Below are positions 27,633-35,386 of a stretch of 64,000 nt of DNA, one piece after another. Each line of letters starts with the position of its first letter. Positions within the stretch are counted from its first letter, which is position 1. The DNA is from Sulfurivermis fontis (lineage in GTDB: Bacteria > Pseudomonadota > Gammaproteobacteria > Thiohalomonadales > Thiohalomonadaceae): contig NZ_AP018724.1 in NCBI RefSeq assembly GCF_004001245.1, positions 2,286,501 to 2,350,500 of the forward strand, given 5' to 3'. Below the pieces are notes generated by a model. The model was not told where the DNA came from. It ran no database searches and saw nothing but the letters and a program-made list of their open reading frames with translations. Both the position numbers and the translations under genes were made by a program.

Positions 27633-28589
27633 TCAGGTCCAAGGACCGCGACGGCCGGGCAGCAGGGCCAGGGCGCCGAGCACCACGGCAAACCACAGGG
27701 TGGCCAGACGGATGATCACCGTGGCGGCAACGGCCACGCCCGGCGGCATGCCGTGCAGGGTCAGCAGGGTCACCATCGCCAGTTCGGCGCCGCCCAGGCC
27801 GCCGGGCAGAAAGCTGACCGCCCCCACCAGCATGGCGAAGGCATAGATGAACAGGGCGGTGAGCAGGTCGAGGTCGGTGCCCAGCACCTGCACCAGGTAG
27901 TAGAAGGCCAGACCCTCGGCGCCCCACGCCACCACCCCCAGTACCGCGCTGTAGAGCAGCAGCGGCAACGTAAACAGACGCGAGGAATGCAGCATGGTTT
28001 CGATCAGACCGGCGGCGAGTGCCGCCGCGCGGCCGTGAAAGCGCGTGCGCAGCCAGCCATCGAGCCGCGCCAGCCAGGCGCGCTGCTGGATGCACAGCAG
28101 CAGCACCACCAGCACCGCGGCCAGCAACACGATCACCCCGCGTCCCTGCGGCCAGGCGGCCAGGCCGATGGCCGCCAGCAGCAGGATCGCCATCAGATCG
28201 CCCAACCGTTCGGCGAGCAGCGCGGCCAGGCTGTGCGGCCAGGACACGCCGTGCGGTTGCAGCAACACGCAGCGCAGCGCCTCGCCGGCCTTGCCCGGGG
28301 TGGTGGTCAGGGCAAATCCGCCCAGATAGATGCGCAGGCTCTGCCGCCACGGCACGCGATGACCGAACAGCGCCAGGTAGTGCTGCCAGCGCGCAAAGCG
28401 CAGACCGTAGTTCACCAGGGACAGCAGCAGCAACAGCAGCAGCACCGGCAGCGACACCTGGCGCAGGGCGGCCACCACATCCTGCCAGCCGCCCCACAGG
28501 GAAAAGCCCAGATAGCCGACGGCGGCGGCCACCACCGACAGGATCAGCGCACGCAGGCCGCGCACCGGCCGTGCCGGCACTTGCGTCAT
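27633..28589 (-). CDS. Flippase-like membrane protein (YbhN/LPG-synthase TM family)
   Basis: This 318-residue integral membrane protein has about eight helices and the family motifs RWQHYLALFGHRVPWRQSLRIYLGGFALTTTPGKAGEALR and LAERLGDLMAILLLAAIG. Relatives are the membrane part of lysyl-phosphatidylglycerol synthase and YbhN-like proteins, and some are proposed lipid or polyprenyl-phosphate flippases. Overlap with ubiA by 4 bases and its place in the cassette suggest it moves the polyprenyl-phosphoryl-arabinose across the membrane (inference). Confidence 0.8.
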   Translation of the reverse strand: MTQVPARPVRGLRALILSVVAAAVGYLGFSLWGGWQDVVAALRQVSLPVLLLLLLLSLVNYGLRFARWQHYLALFGHRVPWRQSLRIYLGGFALTTTPGKAGEALRCVLLQPHGVSWPHSLAALLAERLGDLMAILLLAAIGLAAWPQGRGVIVLLAAVLVVLLLCIQQRAWLARLDGWLRTRFHGRAAALAAGLIETMLHSSRLFTLPLLLYSAVLGVVAWGAEGLAFYYLVQVLGTDLDLLTALFIYAFAMLVGAVSFLPGGLGGAELAMVTLLTLHGMPPGVAVAATVIIRLATLWFAVVLGALALLPGRRGPWT

Positions 28590-29461
28590 GCCAGCAACCA
28601 GATGGTGAAGGCTGCCCAGCCCAGCACGGTCACCAGCATGTGCGGGTCGCGCAACAGGTCGCGCGCCGGGTCCTCGCCGGCATCGCTGGTGAAGCTGAGG
28701 TAGAGATAGCGGAACAGGCCGTACAGCACGAAGGGCACGGTGTAGATGAGGTCGGTGGTGTGGTGCACGGCGATGGCATCGTCACTGATGGCATACAGGC
28801 TGTAGGCCAGCACCACGCCGGTGGCGCAGACGCCGATCATCACATCCAGCATGGGCAGGGAATAGTGCTGCAACACCTTGCGCGCCGGGGCGTCGCTGTG
28901 TTCCAGCACCGCCAGCTCGGCACGGCGCTTGGCAAAGCCGAGGAACAGCGTGACCATCAGGCCGGTGAGCAGCAGCCAGGACGACGGCGGTATGCCGACG
29001 CCGATGGTGCCGGCGAGGATACGCAGCATGAACCCGGCGGCGATGATGAACACATCCAGCACCACCACGTGCTTGAGGCGCCAGGTATAGAGCAGGTTCA
29101 TCACGCCATAGGCGACGACGATGTACAGCACCTGCGGCGAGGCGCTCCAGGCCAGCAGCAGGCCTGCCAGGCCACACAATACACCCAGCATCACGGCCTG
29201 ACCCGGCGTCACCGTCCCGGCCGCCAGCGGACGGTGCCTCTTGTGCGGGTGCAGCCGATCGACTTCGCGGTCGGCCAGATCATTGATTACATAGATGGCG
29301 CTGGAGATGAGACAGAAGGCGAGCGCCGCCAGCAGCACCGCCTGCACGGTGGCGATCTCGCCCCAGGCGTGGCCGAACAGCAGGCCGACAAACACAAAGC
29401 CGTTCTTCAGCCACTGGTGCGGCCGCAGCAATTTGATCATCGCGCGCGGATTAAGCGCCAT
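28586..29461 (-). CDS. UbiA-family decaprenyl-phosphate phosphoribosyltransferase-like protein
   Basis: This 291-residue multi-span prenyltransferase resembles mycobacterial Rv3806c (UbiA), which couples polyprenyl phosphate with PRPP to give 5-phosphoribosyl-polyprenol. The catalytic acidic motif NDLADREVDRLHPHKRHRPLAAG is present, as are MNLLYTWRLKHVVVLDVFIIAAGFMLRILAG and the FLGFAKRRAEL segment typical of this subfamily rather than of heme or ubiquinone enzymes. The ATG at 29459-29461 overlaps the preceding gene by 11 bases. Neighbouring phosphatase, DprE1 and DprE2 genes support the role. Confidence 0.86.
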   Translation of the reverse strand: MALNPRAMIKLLRPHQWLKNGFVFVGLLFGHAWGEIATVQAVLLAALAFCLISSAIYVINDLADREVDRLHPHKRHRPLAAGTVTPGQAVMLGVLCGLAGLLLAWSASPQVLYIVVAYGVMNLLYTWRLKHVVVLDVFIIAAGFMLRILAGTIGVGIPPSSWLLLTGLMVTLFLGFAKRRAELAVLEHSDAPARKVLQHYSLPMLDVMIGVCATGVVLAYSLYAISDDAIAVHHTTDLIYTVPFVLYGLFRYLYLSFTSDAGEDPARDLLRDPHMLVTVLGWAAFTIWLLA

Positions 29462-30074
29462 CTCCCTCTCCCGGCATGGTGCGGTAATAGGCGTGGTCGG
29501 CCAGTGCCAGCAGCTCACGGTCGCCGCGGCTGTCGCCGTAGGCATAGATCTCAACATCCGCCATCGTGCCAAGCAACTGCTGCAGGCGCCGCACCTTCTC
29601 CGCGCCATAACAGTTGGCGCCGTCGTAGCGGCCGCTCACGCGGCCGGCCTCATCCACCGCCAGACGCGTCGCCAATACGTCATCGAAACCGGCCGCGCGC
29701 GCCCACGGCGCCACGTAATGTTCGATGGAGGCGGAGACCACCACGCAACGGTGCCCCTGCCGGCGGTGCCAGGCCAGACGGGCCAGGGCCTGCGGCCGTA
29801 CCTGGCGCGGGATGTCCTGGCGCGCATAGTCGGCGCCGAGACGACGCAGCTCCGCGTCAGACAGTCCGGCAAGGAAGCGGATCAGCACCCGTTCCTTGGC
29901 CACGTCGCGCGGCACCAGCCGCAGCGCCACGCCGCCGAGCGTAGGGAGTAACGGCAAGGCGCCGCGTATCACCCCACCCCAGCCGTGCAGCCGCAGCAGG
30001 AAGGGCAGCAGCGTATCGCGGTAGGTGAGGGTGCCGTCGAAATCGAAAACGGCGACGACCGGGCGCGCAATCAC
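29451..30074 (-). CDS. HAD-IB family phosphatase
   Basis: This 207-residue haloacid dehalogenase-type phosphatase has motif I VFDFDGTLTYRDT, motif II VVVSASIEHYV, the Lys in YGAEKV, and motif III/IV YGDSRGDRELLALAD. In this setting it most likely removes the 5-phosphate of phosphoribosyl-polyprenol, the step after UbiA (inference from context). Start is the GTG at 30072-30074, which overlaps the dprE2-like stop and puts the first motif at residue 10. A longer frame upstream lacks conservation. Confidence 0.82.
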   Translation of the reverse strand: MIARPVVAVFDFDGTLTYRDTLLPFLLRLHGWGGVIRGALPLLPTLGGVALRLVPRDVAKERVLIRFLAGLSDAELRRLGADYARQDIPRQVRPQALARLAWHRRQGHRCVVVSASIEHYVAPWARAAGFDDVLATRLAVDEAGRVSGRYDGANCYGAEKVRRLQQLLGTMADVEIYAYGDSRGDRELLALADHAYYRTMPGEGDGA

Positions 30075-30811
30075 AGCTTGAGCCGCTTGAACAGACGCTC
30101 GGGGATGCACGTGATGATGAGCATGATGTAGCGCCAGAACCACGGCACATAGATGACATCGCGGCCGCGCTCAACGGCTGTCACGATACGTGCACCGACA
30201 TCCTGTGGCGCGGCCACCAGAAACAGGCCGGGCATGCCGAAGGTCATGGCCGTGTCGACGAAGCCGGGCTTGATGGTGAGCACACGCACGCCGGCGGGAA
30301 ACAGCCGGTTGCGCAGCCCTTGCAGATACAGGGCGAAGGCACCCTTGGCCGCGCCATAGGTGTAATTGCTCTGGCGGCCGCGATCGCCGGCCACCGAGGC
30401 GATGCCGGCGATGAAACCACGGCCGCGCTGCTCCAGCTGATCGGCACAGAGGTTTAGGATCGATACCGCATCGACGAAATTACGGTTGATGATGATGAGG
30501 GTTTCACGGAAATCGGCCGCCGCCCGCGCCTGGCTGCCCAGATAACCGAAGGCCAGCAGCACGCCCTCCAGCTCCCCCATCTCTTCGGTCACCCGCTGCA
30601 GAAAGGCCGCATGGGAATCATGGGCCGCGGCATCGAAGGCGCCGAAGTGCACCGCCACGCCATAGCGGATGGTGAGATCCGCCGCATCGCGGCGCAGCGA
30701 CTCCACGTCGCGGCCGGCCAGATACAGGCGGTAGCCGCGCTGCGCCCACGCCGCCGCCGCGCCGCGCGCGATGGCCGAGGTGGCCCCCAGGATCAGGATC
30801 GCGCCGCTCAT
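30071..30811 (-). CDS. dprE2: Decaprenylphosphoryl-2-keto-ribose reductase-like SDR (DprE2 type)
   Basis: This 246-residue short-chain dehydrogenase has a nucleotide motif ILGATSAIARG at the N-terminus, a catalytic Ser region (GIASVAGDRGR) and the YxxxK pair in YTYGAAK. The RGRQSNYTYGAAKGAF stretch is characteristic of DprE2, which reduces the 2-keto-ribose intermediate to arabinose. The C-terminal hydrophobic segment (YIMLIITCIPERLFKRL) also fits. It overlaps dprE1 by 4 bases, as partners of one epimerisation reaction should. Confidence 0.88.
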   Translation of the reverse strand: MSGAILILGATSAIARGAAAAWAQRGYRLYLAGRDVESLRRDAADLTIRYGVAVHFGAFDAAAHDSHAAFLQRVTEEMGELEGVLLAFGYLGSQARAAADFRETLIIINRNFVDAVSILNLCADQLEQRGRGFIAGIASVAGDRGRQSNYTYGAAKGAFALYLQGLRNRLFPAGVRVLTIKPGFVDTAMTFGMPGLFLVAAPQDVGARIVTAVERGRDVIYVPWFWRYIMLIITCIPERLFKRLKL

Positions 30812-32163
30812 GCCTCTTCCTCCATGCGCAAGCGGCGCGACAGGCTGGAGCTGAACACCCCCTGCGGGTCCAGCTCACGACGCACGCGCTGCCACTCGGC
30901 CAGCTGCGGATACATGGCACGCAGACTCGCCGGCGCCAGACGGGCATCCTTGGCCAGATACACGCGGCCGCCGTGCTGCAGCACCACCTCATCGAAGCTG
31001 TCGAGCAGCGCCAGCGTTGTCGCGCCCTGCATGGGCAGGTCCATGGCCAGGGTGTAGCCCGCCATGGGGAAGGACAGATACCCCGTCCCCTGCGCGCCCA
31101 TGCGCTTCAACACACCGAGGAAAGCGGGATGACCGCTGGTGGCGAGACGCTGCAGCAATTGCTGCAGCGCCGCCAGCGCCGTTGCCGTCGGCACCACGCA
31201 CTGGTACTGCACGAAGCCGCGCCGACCGTACAGGCGGTTCCAGTTGTCCAGCGTGTCCAGCGGATAGAAAAAGGTGTCATAGTCCACCAGGAAGGGGGCA
31301 TCGCGCCCGCCCTCGCGGCGGAAATAGCGGCTGTTGAAGGCACGGATGGAAAAACGGTTGAGCAACCAGCCGGGCATAGCAAAGGGAATGTTGTGCGCCT
31401 TGTGTGGCACCAGGCGCAGCGGCGTCAGACGGCGTCCGCCGGACAGCTCATCCGCTGCGGCATGATCGCCGTTCATCACCACGCCGCGTCCGAGCGCGGC
31501 TCCGCGGCTCATCAGGTCCACCCAGGCCACGCTGTAGCGTGCATCATGGTCGGAATCCTGCAACAGGGCGAATAGCTGTTCCAGATTGGCGGCGCCCTGG
31601 TGGCGGGCGCGGATGTAGGCACTCTCGATGGGCCGCAGTTGCAATTCCACTTCACCGATGATGCCGCTCAGCCCCATGCCGCCGACGGTGGCACGAAAGG
31701 CCTCGACGTTTTCCTGCGCGGAACAGCGCAGGCGGCGGCCCCCGGCGGTGATCAGCTCCAGCTCGCGCACGCTGGTGCCGAAGGCGCCATCGTGATGATG
31801 ATTCTTGCCGTGCACATCCGCCGCCACGCAGCCGCCCAGCGACACATGCCTGGTGCCCGGCGTCACCAGCGGAAACCAGCCGCGCGGCACGGTCAGGGCC
31901 AGCAGCTCGGCCAGGGTGACACCCGCCTCGGCCCGCACGATGCCCTTGTCGCGGTCGAAGGCGAGAAAACGGTTGACCCGTTCGGTGAGCACCACACGGC
32001 CACCGGCGTTGAGGGCGGCATCACCGTAACTGCGCCCCTGGCCGCGCGCCAGCAACGACGGCGCCTCCGACCACAACTCGGCATGGCGCTCCGGCCGCAC
32101 CAACTCGCAGCGCTGCACCGGGTAACGGCCCCAGCCGGAAATATCCTTTGGCAGTGTGTTCAT
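30808..32163 (-). CDS. dprE1: Decaprenylphosphoryl-ribose 2-oxidase-like flavoprotein (DprE1 type)
   Basis: This 451-residue FAD-dependent oxidase is of the VAO fold. It shows RGQGRSYGDAALN, the FAD-binding TPGTRHVSLGGCVAADVHGKNHH segment, GGMGLSGII, and a C-terminus close to mycobacterial DprE1 (GGRVYLAKDARL, MYPQLAEWQRVRRELDP, FSSSLSRRL). It would oxidise polyprenylphosphoryl-ribose at C2. The residue aligned, from memory, with the benzothiazinone-reactive Cys of M. tuberculosis is Ala373 here. The ATG at 32161-32163 overlaps the stop of the glycosyltransferase gene. Confidence 0.9.
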   Translation of the reverse strand: MNTLPKDISGWGRYPVQRCELVRPERHAELWSEAPSLLARGQGRSYGDAALNAGGRVVLTERVNRFLAFDRDKGIVRAEAGVTLAELLALTVPRGWFPLVTPGTRHVSLGGCVAADVHGKNHHHDGAFGTSVRELELITAGGRRLRCSAQENVEAFRATVGGMGLSGIIGEVELQLRPIESAYIRARHQGAANLEQLFALLQDSDHDARYSVAWVDLMSRGAALGRGVVMNGDHAAADELSGGRRLTPLRLVPHKAHNIPFAMPGWLLNRFSIRAFNSRYFRREGGRDAPFLVDYDTFFYPLDTLDNWNRLYGRRGFVQYQCVVPTATALAALQQLLQRLATSGHPAFLGVLKRMGAQGTGYLSFPMAGYTLAMDLPMQGATTLALLDSFDEVVLQHGGRVYLAKDARLAPASLRAMYPQLAEWQRVRRELDPQGVFSSSLSRRLRMEEEA

Positions 32164-33680
32164 TGACGCGGCAACCGCTTCACTTTTTCGCCGGGAAAAT
32201 ACTTGTCGTAAAAATAACACGCCCCCAAGGGAAGGTATCCCGGCAGGCGGTAAAACTGCTGTTGTGTCTGCCGCAGCACCTTCTTGCGGTACAGCTCATA
32301 ACGGAAACCGCGTCCCAGCAGCAGCACATCCGTCACGCCGCGCACACTGATCTCGCGGGTTTCGTACTGCTCGAAATAGCGGGCATAGTTTTCCACCCCC
32401 TTGCCGGCATAGACGAACAGGGCGATGTTCTTGCCGTCCAAGGCACGATAATCGGTCAGCATGTCGTCCTGGCGACCATATTTGGAGGCCTCGCCGAACA
32501 CAGCGAAGCGCTCACCGGTACGGTGTTCAAGAATGGCGGAATAGACATAGCTCTCGGTGGCCAGGGCATAGCCATCCACATGCGGGCGCATCTGCTGCCA
32601 GAATTCGCCGCTGTGGCTGCCGAAAATCAAATCATGGTGCAGTACCGGCCGTCCCTTCAGGACCGCCGGCGGCATCAGCAGCACTGCCGCAATCAGCACC
32701 AGGTGCAGTGCGGAGAACCCGGCCATGAAACGCACGCTGCGTCGCAACTGGATGATACTCAGGAGACGCGGCAGGAACAGGAAGAAAAATGGATAAAACG
32801 CCAGCACCCAGTGCAGGCCGATACTGGCGCTAAAAGACAGCACCAGGAACAGCACCAGCGGCAGCAGCCAGAGCCACAGAAAATAATCCCGGCGCGCCAG
32901 GGCGCTACGCAGCTCTTCGCGTCGCTGCCAGCCGTACCATAGGAGCCAGGGTGTCGCCAGGTAGGCCAGCATCAGAAGGTAGAACAGCGGGCTGGACCAG
33001 CTGACGCTGCTGCCGCTGTGGCGGACGAACAGGTTGAACAGGATGTTGTCCCAGCAATGGCAATAGTTCCACCACACGTTGAGCGCAGCAAAGGGCAGCA
33101 CCGCCAGGAACAGCAGCAGCAAGCCGATGGCATGGCGGCGCGAGGGACGCAGCAGCAACAAATAGACGCCGTAGGCGATACCGAGCATAACCGCGAAATA
33201 TTTGGAGAGAAAGGCCAGACCGAGCAGCGCGCCGGCATAGACGAACCAGAGGTACCCTGAGCTGTCCAGGGCGCGCTTCAAGGCCAGGGCGGACAGGAAA
33301 GACAACAGGATAAGCGGCGTATCGGTGCTGATCAGGACATTGACGATGTTGATCGGGGCCAGCAGATAGAGCAGCCCGATCAATATTGCCCGCTCCTCAC
33401 CCAGATCGGTACGCAGCCAGCGATAAATGGCCCAGGCGATGAAGGTGGTCATCGTGTAGGAAGGCAGGCGCAGCCACCAGTCCGCCGTACCCAGATACTG
33501 CAGCACATGCAGCCACCAGCCTACCATCGGCGGATGGTCGTAATAGCCCCAACCCGGATATTTGCCCCAGAGGAAGAAGTAGGCCTCGTCACCGGTCACC
33601 GGCAGCCACGCGGCCAGCAACAGCTTGAGCAGGGTCACCGCCAGCAGGGTGACCAGAAAGGTGCGGCGCGTTGCAATCAT
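32160..33680 (-). CDS. GT39/ArnT-like polyprenyl-phosphate-sugar transferase
   Basis: This 506-residue membrane glycosyltransferase of the PMT/ArnT superfamily carries the catalytic acidic pair in TGDEAYFFLWGKYPGWGYYDHPPMVGWW (Asp31-Glu32) in the first periplasmic loop. About eleven helices and a C-terminal periplasmic domain follow. Enzymes of this type move a sugar from a polyprenyl phosphate to lipid A, protein or glycan outside the membrane. As first gene of the cassette it is the natural user of the arabinose donor made by the downstream genes (inference). I chose the ATG at 33678-33680. Confidence 0.85.
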   Translation of the reverse strand: MIATRRTFLVTLLAVTLLKLLLAAWLPVTGDEAYFFLWGKYPGWGYYDHPPMVGWWLHVLQYLGTADWWLRLPSYTMTTFIAWAIYRWLRTDLGEERAILIGLLYLLAPINIVNVLISTDTPLILLSFLSALALKRALDSSGYLWFVYAGALLGLAFLSKYFAVMLGIAYGVYLLLLRPSRRHAIGLLLLFLAVLPFAALNVWWNYCHCWDNILFNLFVRHSGSSVSWSSPLFYLLMLAYLATPWLLWYGWQRREELRSALARRDYFLWLWLLPLVLFLVLSFSASIGLHWVLAFYPFFFLFLPRLLSIIQLRRSVRFMAGFSALHLVLIAAVLLMPPAVLKGRPVLHHDLIFGSHSGEFWQQMRPHVDGYALATESYVYSAILEHRTGERFAVFGEASKYGRQDDMLTDYRALDGKNIALFVYAGKGVENYARYFEQYETREISVRGVTDVLLLGRGFRYELYRKKVLRQTQQQFYRLPGYLPLGACYFYDKYFPGEKVKRLPRQ

Positions 33681-33824
33681 GTCGGGACGGTCAAGGGAAG
33701 AAACGCATATCCTGCGTCGCGGGAAACTGCCGGACATAGGCCCGGCGCGCAATGGCCGCCAGTATAGCAGCCTTGTCCGACGCGCCAATACTGTGCCCAA
33801 TCACAGATTTGCTACACTGCCGCC

Positions 33825-34514
33825 ATGTCACGTCTGCCCCAGTTCATCTCAGTCCTGTACCTGCTCCTGCTGGCGACGGCAGCACAGGCCGAAAGCTTTC
33901 AGCTGGAACCGTTCAATGTGCGTTATTCGGTGCAGCTCAACGGCTTCAAGGTGGCCGAGATGGAACGTAGTCTGCACATCGACGGCAACGGCTCCCCGAT
34001 ACTGGAGCAAAGAACCGAAACCAGCGGCCTAGTGGCCCTGTTCAAGAAAGACAAACTAGTGGAGCGCAGCGTTCTGGGAAACGACCGGCACCGGCCGATT
34101 CCGCTCACCTACGATGCCCACTACACCGGCCGGTCAAAAGACATCAGAGAGCACATCGACTTCGACTGGCAAAGCAATGTCGCCACCTCGCGCTACCAGG
34201 AAAAGCGGCAGGAAATCTCCCTGTCCGGCGCCATGATGGACAAGCTGTCGCATCAGCTGATCCTGAGCAACGACATCGCGCAGGGAAGAAAGGAACTGGA
34301 ATATACCGTGCTCGATCGCGGCAACATCAAGCACTACACCTACGAATGGCTGGGGTCGGAAGAGCTGGCGACCGCCCGCGGCCGGGTCACCACCATCAAG
34401 ATAAAGCGCAAGGACACCACGCTCTGGCTGGCGCCGCAGTGGAACTACCTGCTGGTGCAGCTGATACAGAAAAACGATGACGGCACCATCGCCACCTATA
34501 TCCAGAAGCAATAG
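33825..34514 (+). CDS. DUF3108-type periplasmic protein
   Basis: This 229-residue protein has a signal peptide (FISVLYLLLLATAAQA, cleavage about residue 22). Its mature part is dominated by beta strands, with FNVRYSVQLNGFKVAEMERSLHID and YEWLGSEELATARGRVTTIKIKRK. The opening and YTYEWLGSEEL pattern fit the DUF3108 family, which has no established function. It is divergent from the arabinose cassette and ends 10 bases before the five-hairpin element copy 3. Confidence 0.75.
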   Translation: MSRLPQFISVLYLLLLATAAQAESFQLEPFNVRYSVQLNGFKVAEMERSLHIDGNGSPILEQRTETSGLVALFKKDKLVERSVLGNDRHRPIPLTYDAHYTGRSKDIREHIDFDWQSNVATSRYQEKRQEISLSGAMMDKLSHQLILSNDIAQGRKELEYTVLDRGNIKHYTYEWLGSEELATARGRVTTIKIKRKDTTLWLAPQWNYLLVQLIQKNDDGTIATYIQKQ

Positions 34515-34524
34515 ACGGCAGCCC

Positions 34525-34682
34525 AGGGAAGCTCTGAATAAGTTCAGAGCTTCCGCGGCACAGGGATGTGCCGCCATTTTTCAACGACGATAAGTCGTTG
34601 AAAAATGAAGCCGAGCGAAAATCACACTTTTCGCTTGGCGTGGTCTGAGAAGTCCAGGATGGACTTATTCAGACCTTCCCTA
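34525..34682 (+). mobile_element. Five-hairpin repeat element, copy 3 (reference copy)
   Basis: The element is 158 bp, starts AGGGAAGCTCTGAATAAGT and ends with the complement of AGGGAAGGTCTGAATAAGT, so it has 19-bp terminal inverted repeats with one mismatch. It is filled by five hairpins: 34527-34554 (12-bp stem), 34555-34574 (8 bp, GGGA loop), 34575-34607 (14 bp), 34610-34638 (12 bp with one G-T pair) and 34642-34675 (about 15 bp with a small internal loop). No gene is inside, so it resembles a non-autonomous MITE. It lies between convergent genes, and its last bases form the TAG stop of the deaminase gene. Confidence 0.92.
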
Positions 34683-35228
34683 GAACAAACGCAGCAGTTG
34701 CTGCATGATTTTCTGGAAGAACCCTCCCGGCGCCACGGTGATGCGCGCGTTGTCGACGTTGATCTCCTCCGGCGCGTACATGGTGAGTTCCACGCCGGCC
34801 TCGCGGTACATCTCGTAGGACAGTTCCAGGTCCTCGGCCCAGCGCGAGAGGAAATCCGCGCTCGGCGCGATGCATACCACACGGCCGATCTCGTCCTGGA
34901 TCAGCTTGGAGGCGCAGCGCGGACAGGGCGGATGGGTGACGTAGACGGTGCAGCCGCGCAGGTCGCGCTTGGCGAAGATCAGCGCGTTCTCCTCGGCGTG
35001 GATGGTCAAATTCAGCTTGCGCGCCCGATCCACCAGGCGCTCGGTGGTATCCGCCACGCCGGCGGCGAAGCCGTTGTAGCCCAGCGACACGATGCGGTTG
35101 CCGTCGGTGATCACCGCGCCCACCTGCGACGACGGGTCCTTGCTCCAGGCCGAGATGTGCGCGGCAAGGCCGAGGAAGCGGGTGTCCCACTTCTTCGTGG
35201 CGGCGGAGGGTTCCGTGCTGTTGGTCAT
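34680..35228 (-). CDS. Deoxycytidylate/cytidine deaminase-type zinc enzyme
   Basis: This 182-residue protein of the dCMP deaminase-like group has the zinc motifs HAEEN (His and catalytic Glu) and PPCPRC (two Cys), preceded by SSQVGAVITDGNRIVSLGYNGF. The tail beyond the deaminase core (YREAGVELTMYAPEEINVD) resembles single-domain dCMP deaminases that feed dUMP to thymidylate synthase. The TAG stop at 34680-34682 lies in the terminus of repeat element copy 3, so the last residues may have been changed by that insertion. Mrp is upstream on the same strand. Confidence 0.85.
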   Translation of the reverse strand: MTNSTEPSAATKKWDTRFLGLAAHISAWSKDPSSQVGAVITDGNRIVSLGYNGFAAGVADTTERLVDRARKLNLTIHAEENALIFAKRDLRGCTVYVTHPPCPRCASKLIQDEIGRVVCIAPSADFLSRWAEDLELSYEMYREAGVELTMYAPEEINVDNARITVAPGGFFQKIMQQLLRLF

Positions 35229-35261
35229 TGTGGTGACTGCCGTATCGGTTGGGGCGGAGCG

Positions 35262-35386
35262 AGTGACAAGTTACAAGTTACAAGTTTCAAGTTGCAAGTT
35301 TCAAGAAAAAACCCGAAACCCATAAGAAAACGGGGCGGTAGTCCGCCCCGTCCACTTGCTACTTGTCACTTGCTACTTGTTACTGA
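35262..35386. repeat. Inverted pair of 7-nt words (ACAAGTT type) downstream of mrp
   Basis: The left arm (35264-35305) is a heptamer array ACAAGTT, ACAAGTT, ACAAGTT, TCAAGTT, GCAAGTT, TCAAG. The right arm on the other strand reads CAAGTAG, CAAGTGA, CAAGTAG, CAAGTGG directly after the mrp TAA stop. Inside is a perfect GC hairpin, CGGGGCGG at 35331-35338 and its complement at 35343-35350, with a TAGT loop. On the minus strand the GC hairpin is followed by a TTTTCTTATGGG stretch, so it may act as the mrp terminator. The same word family is at 39592-39677. Confidence 0.8.
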
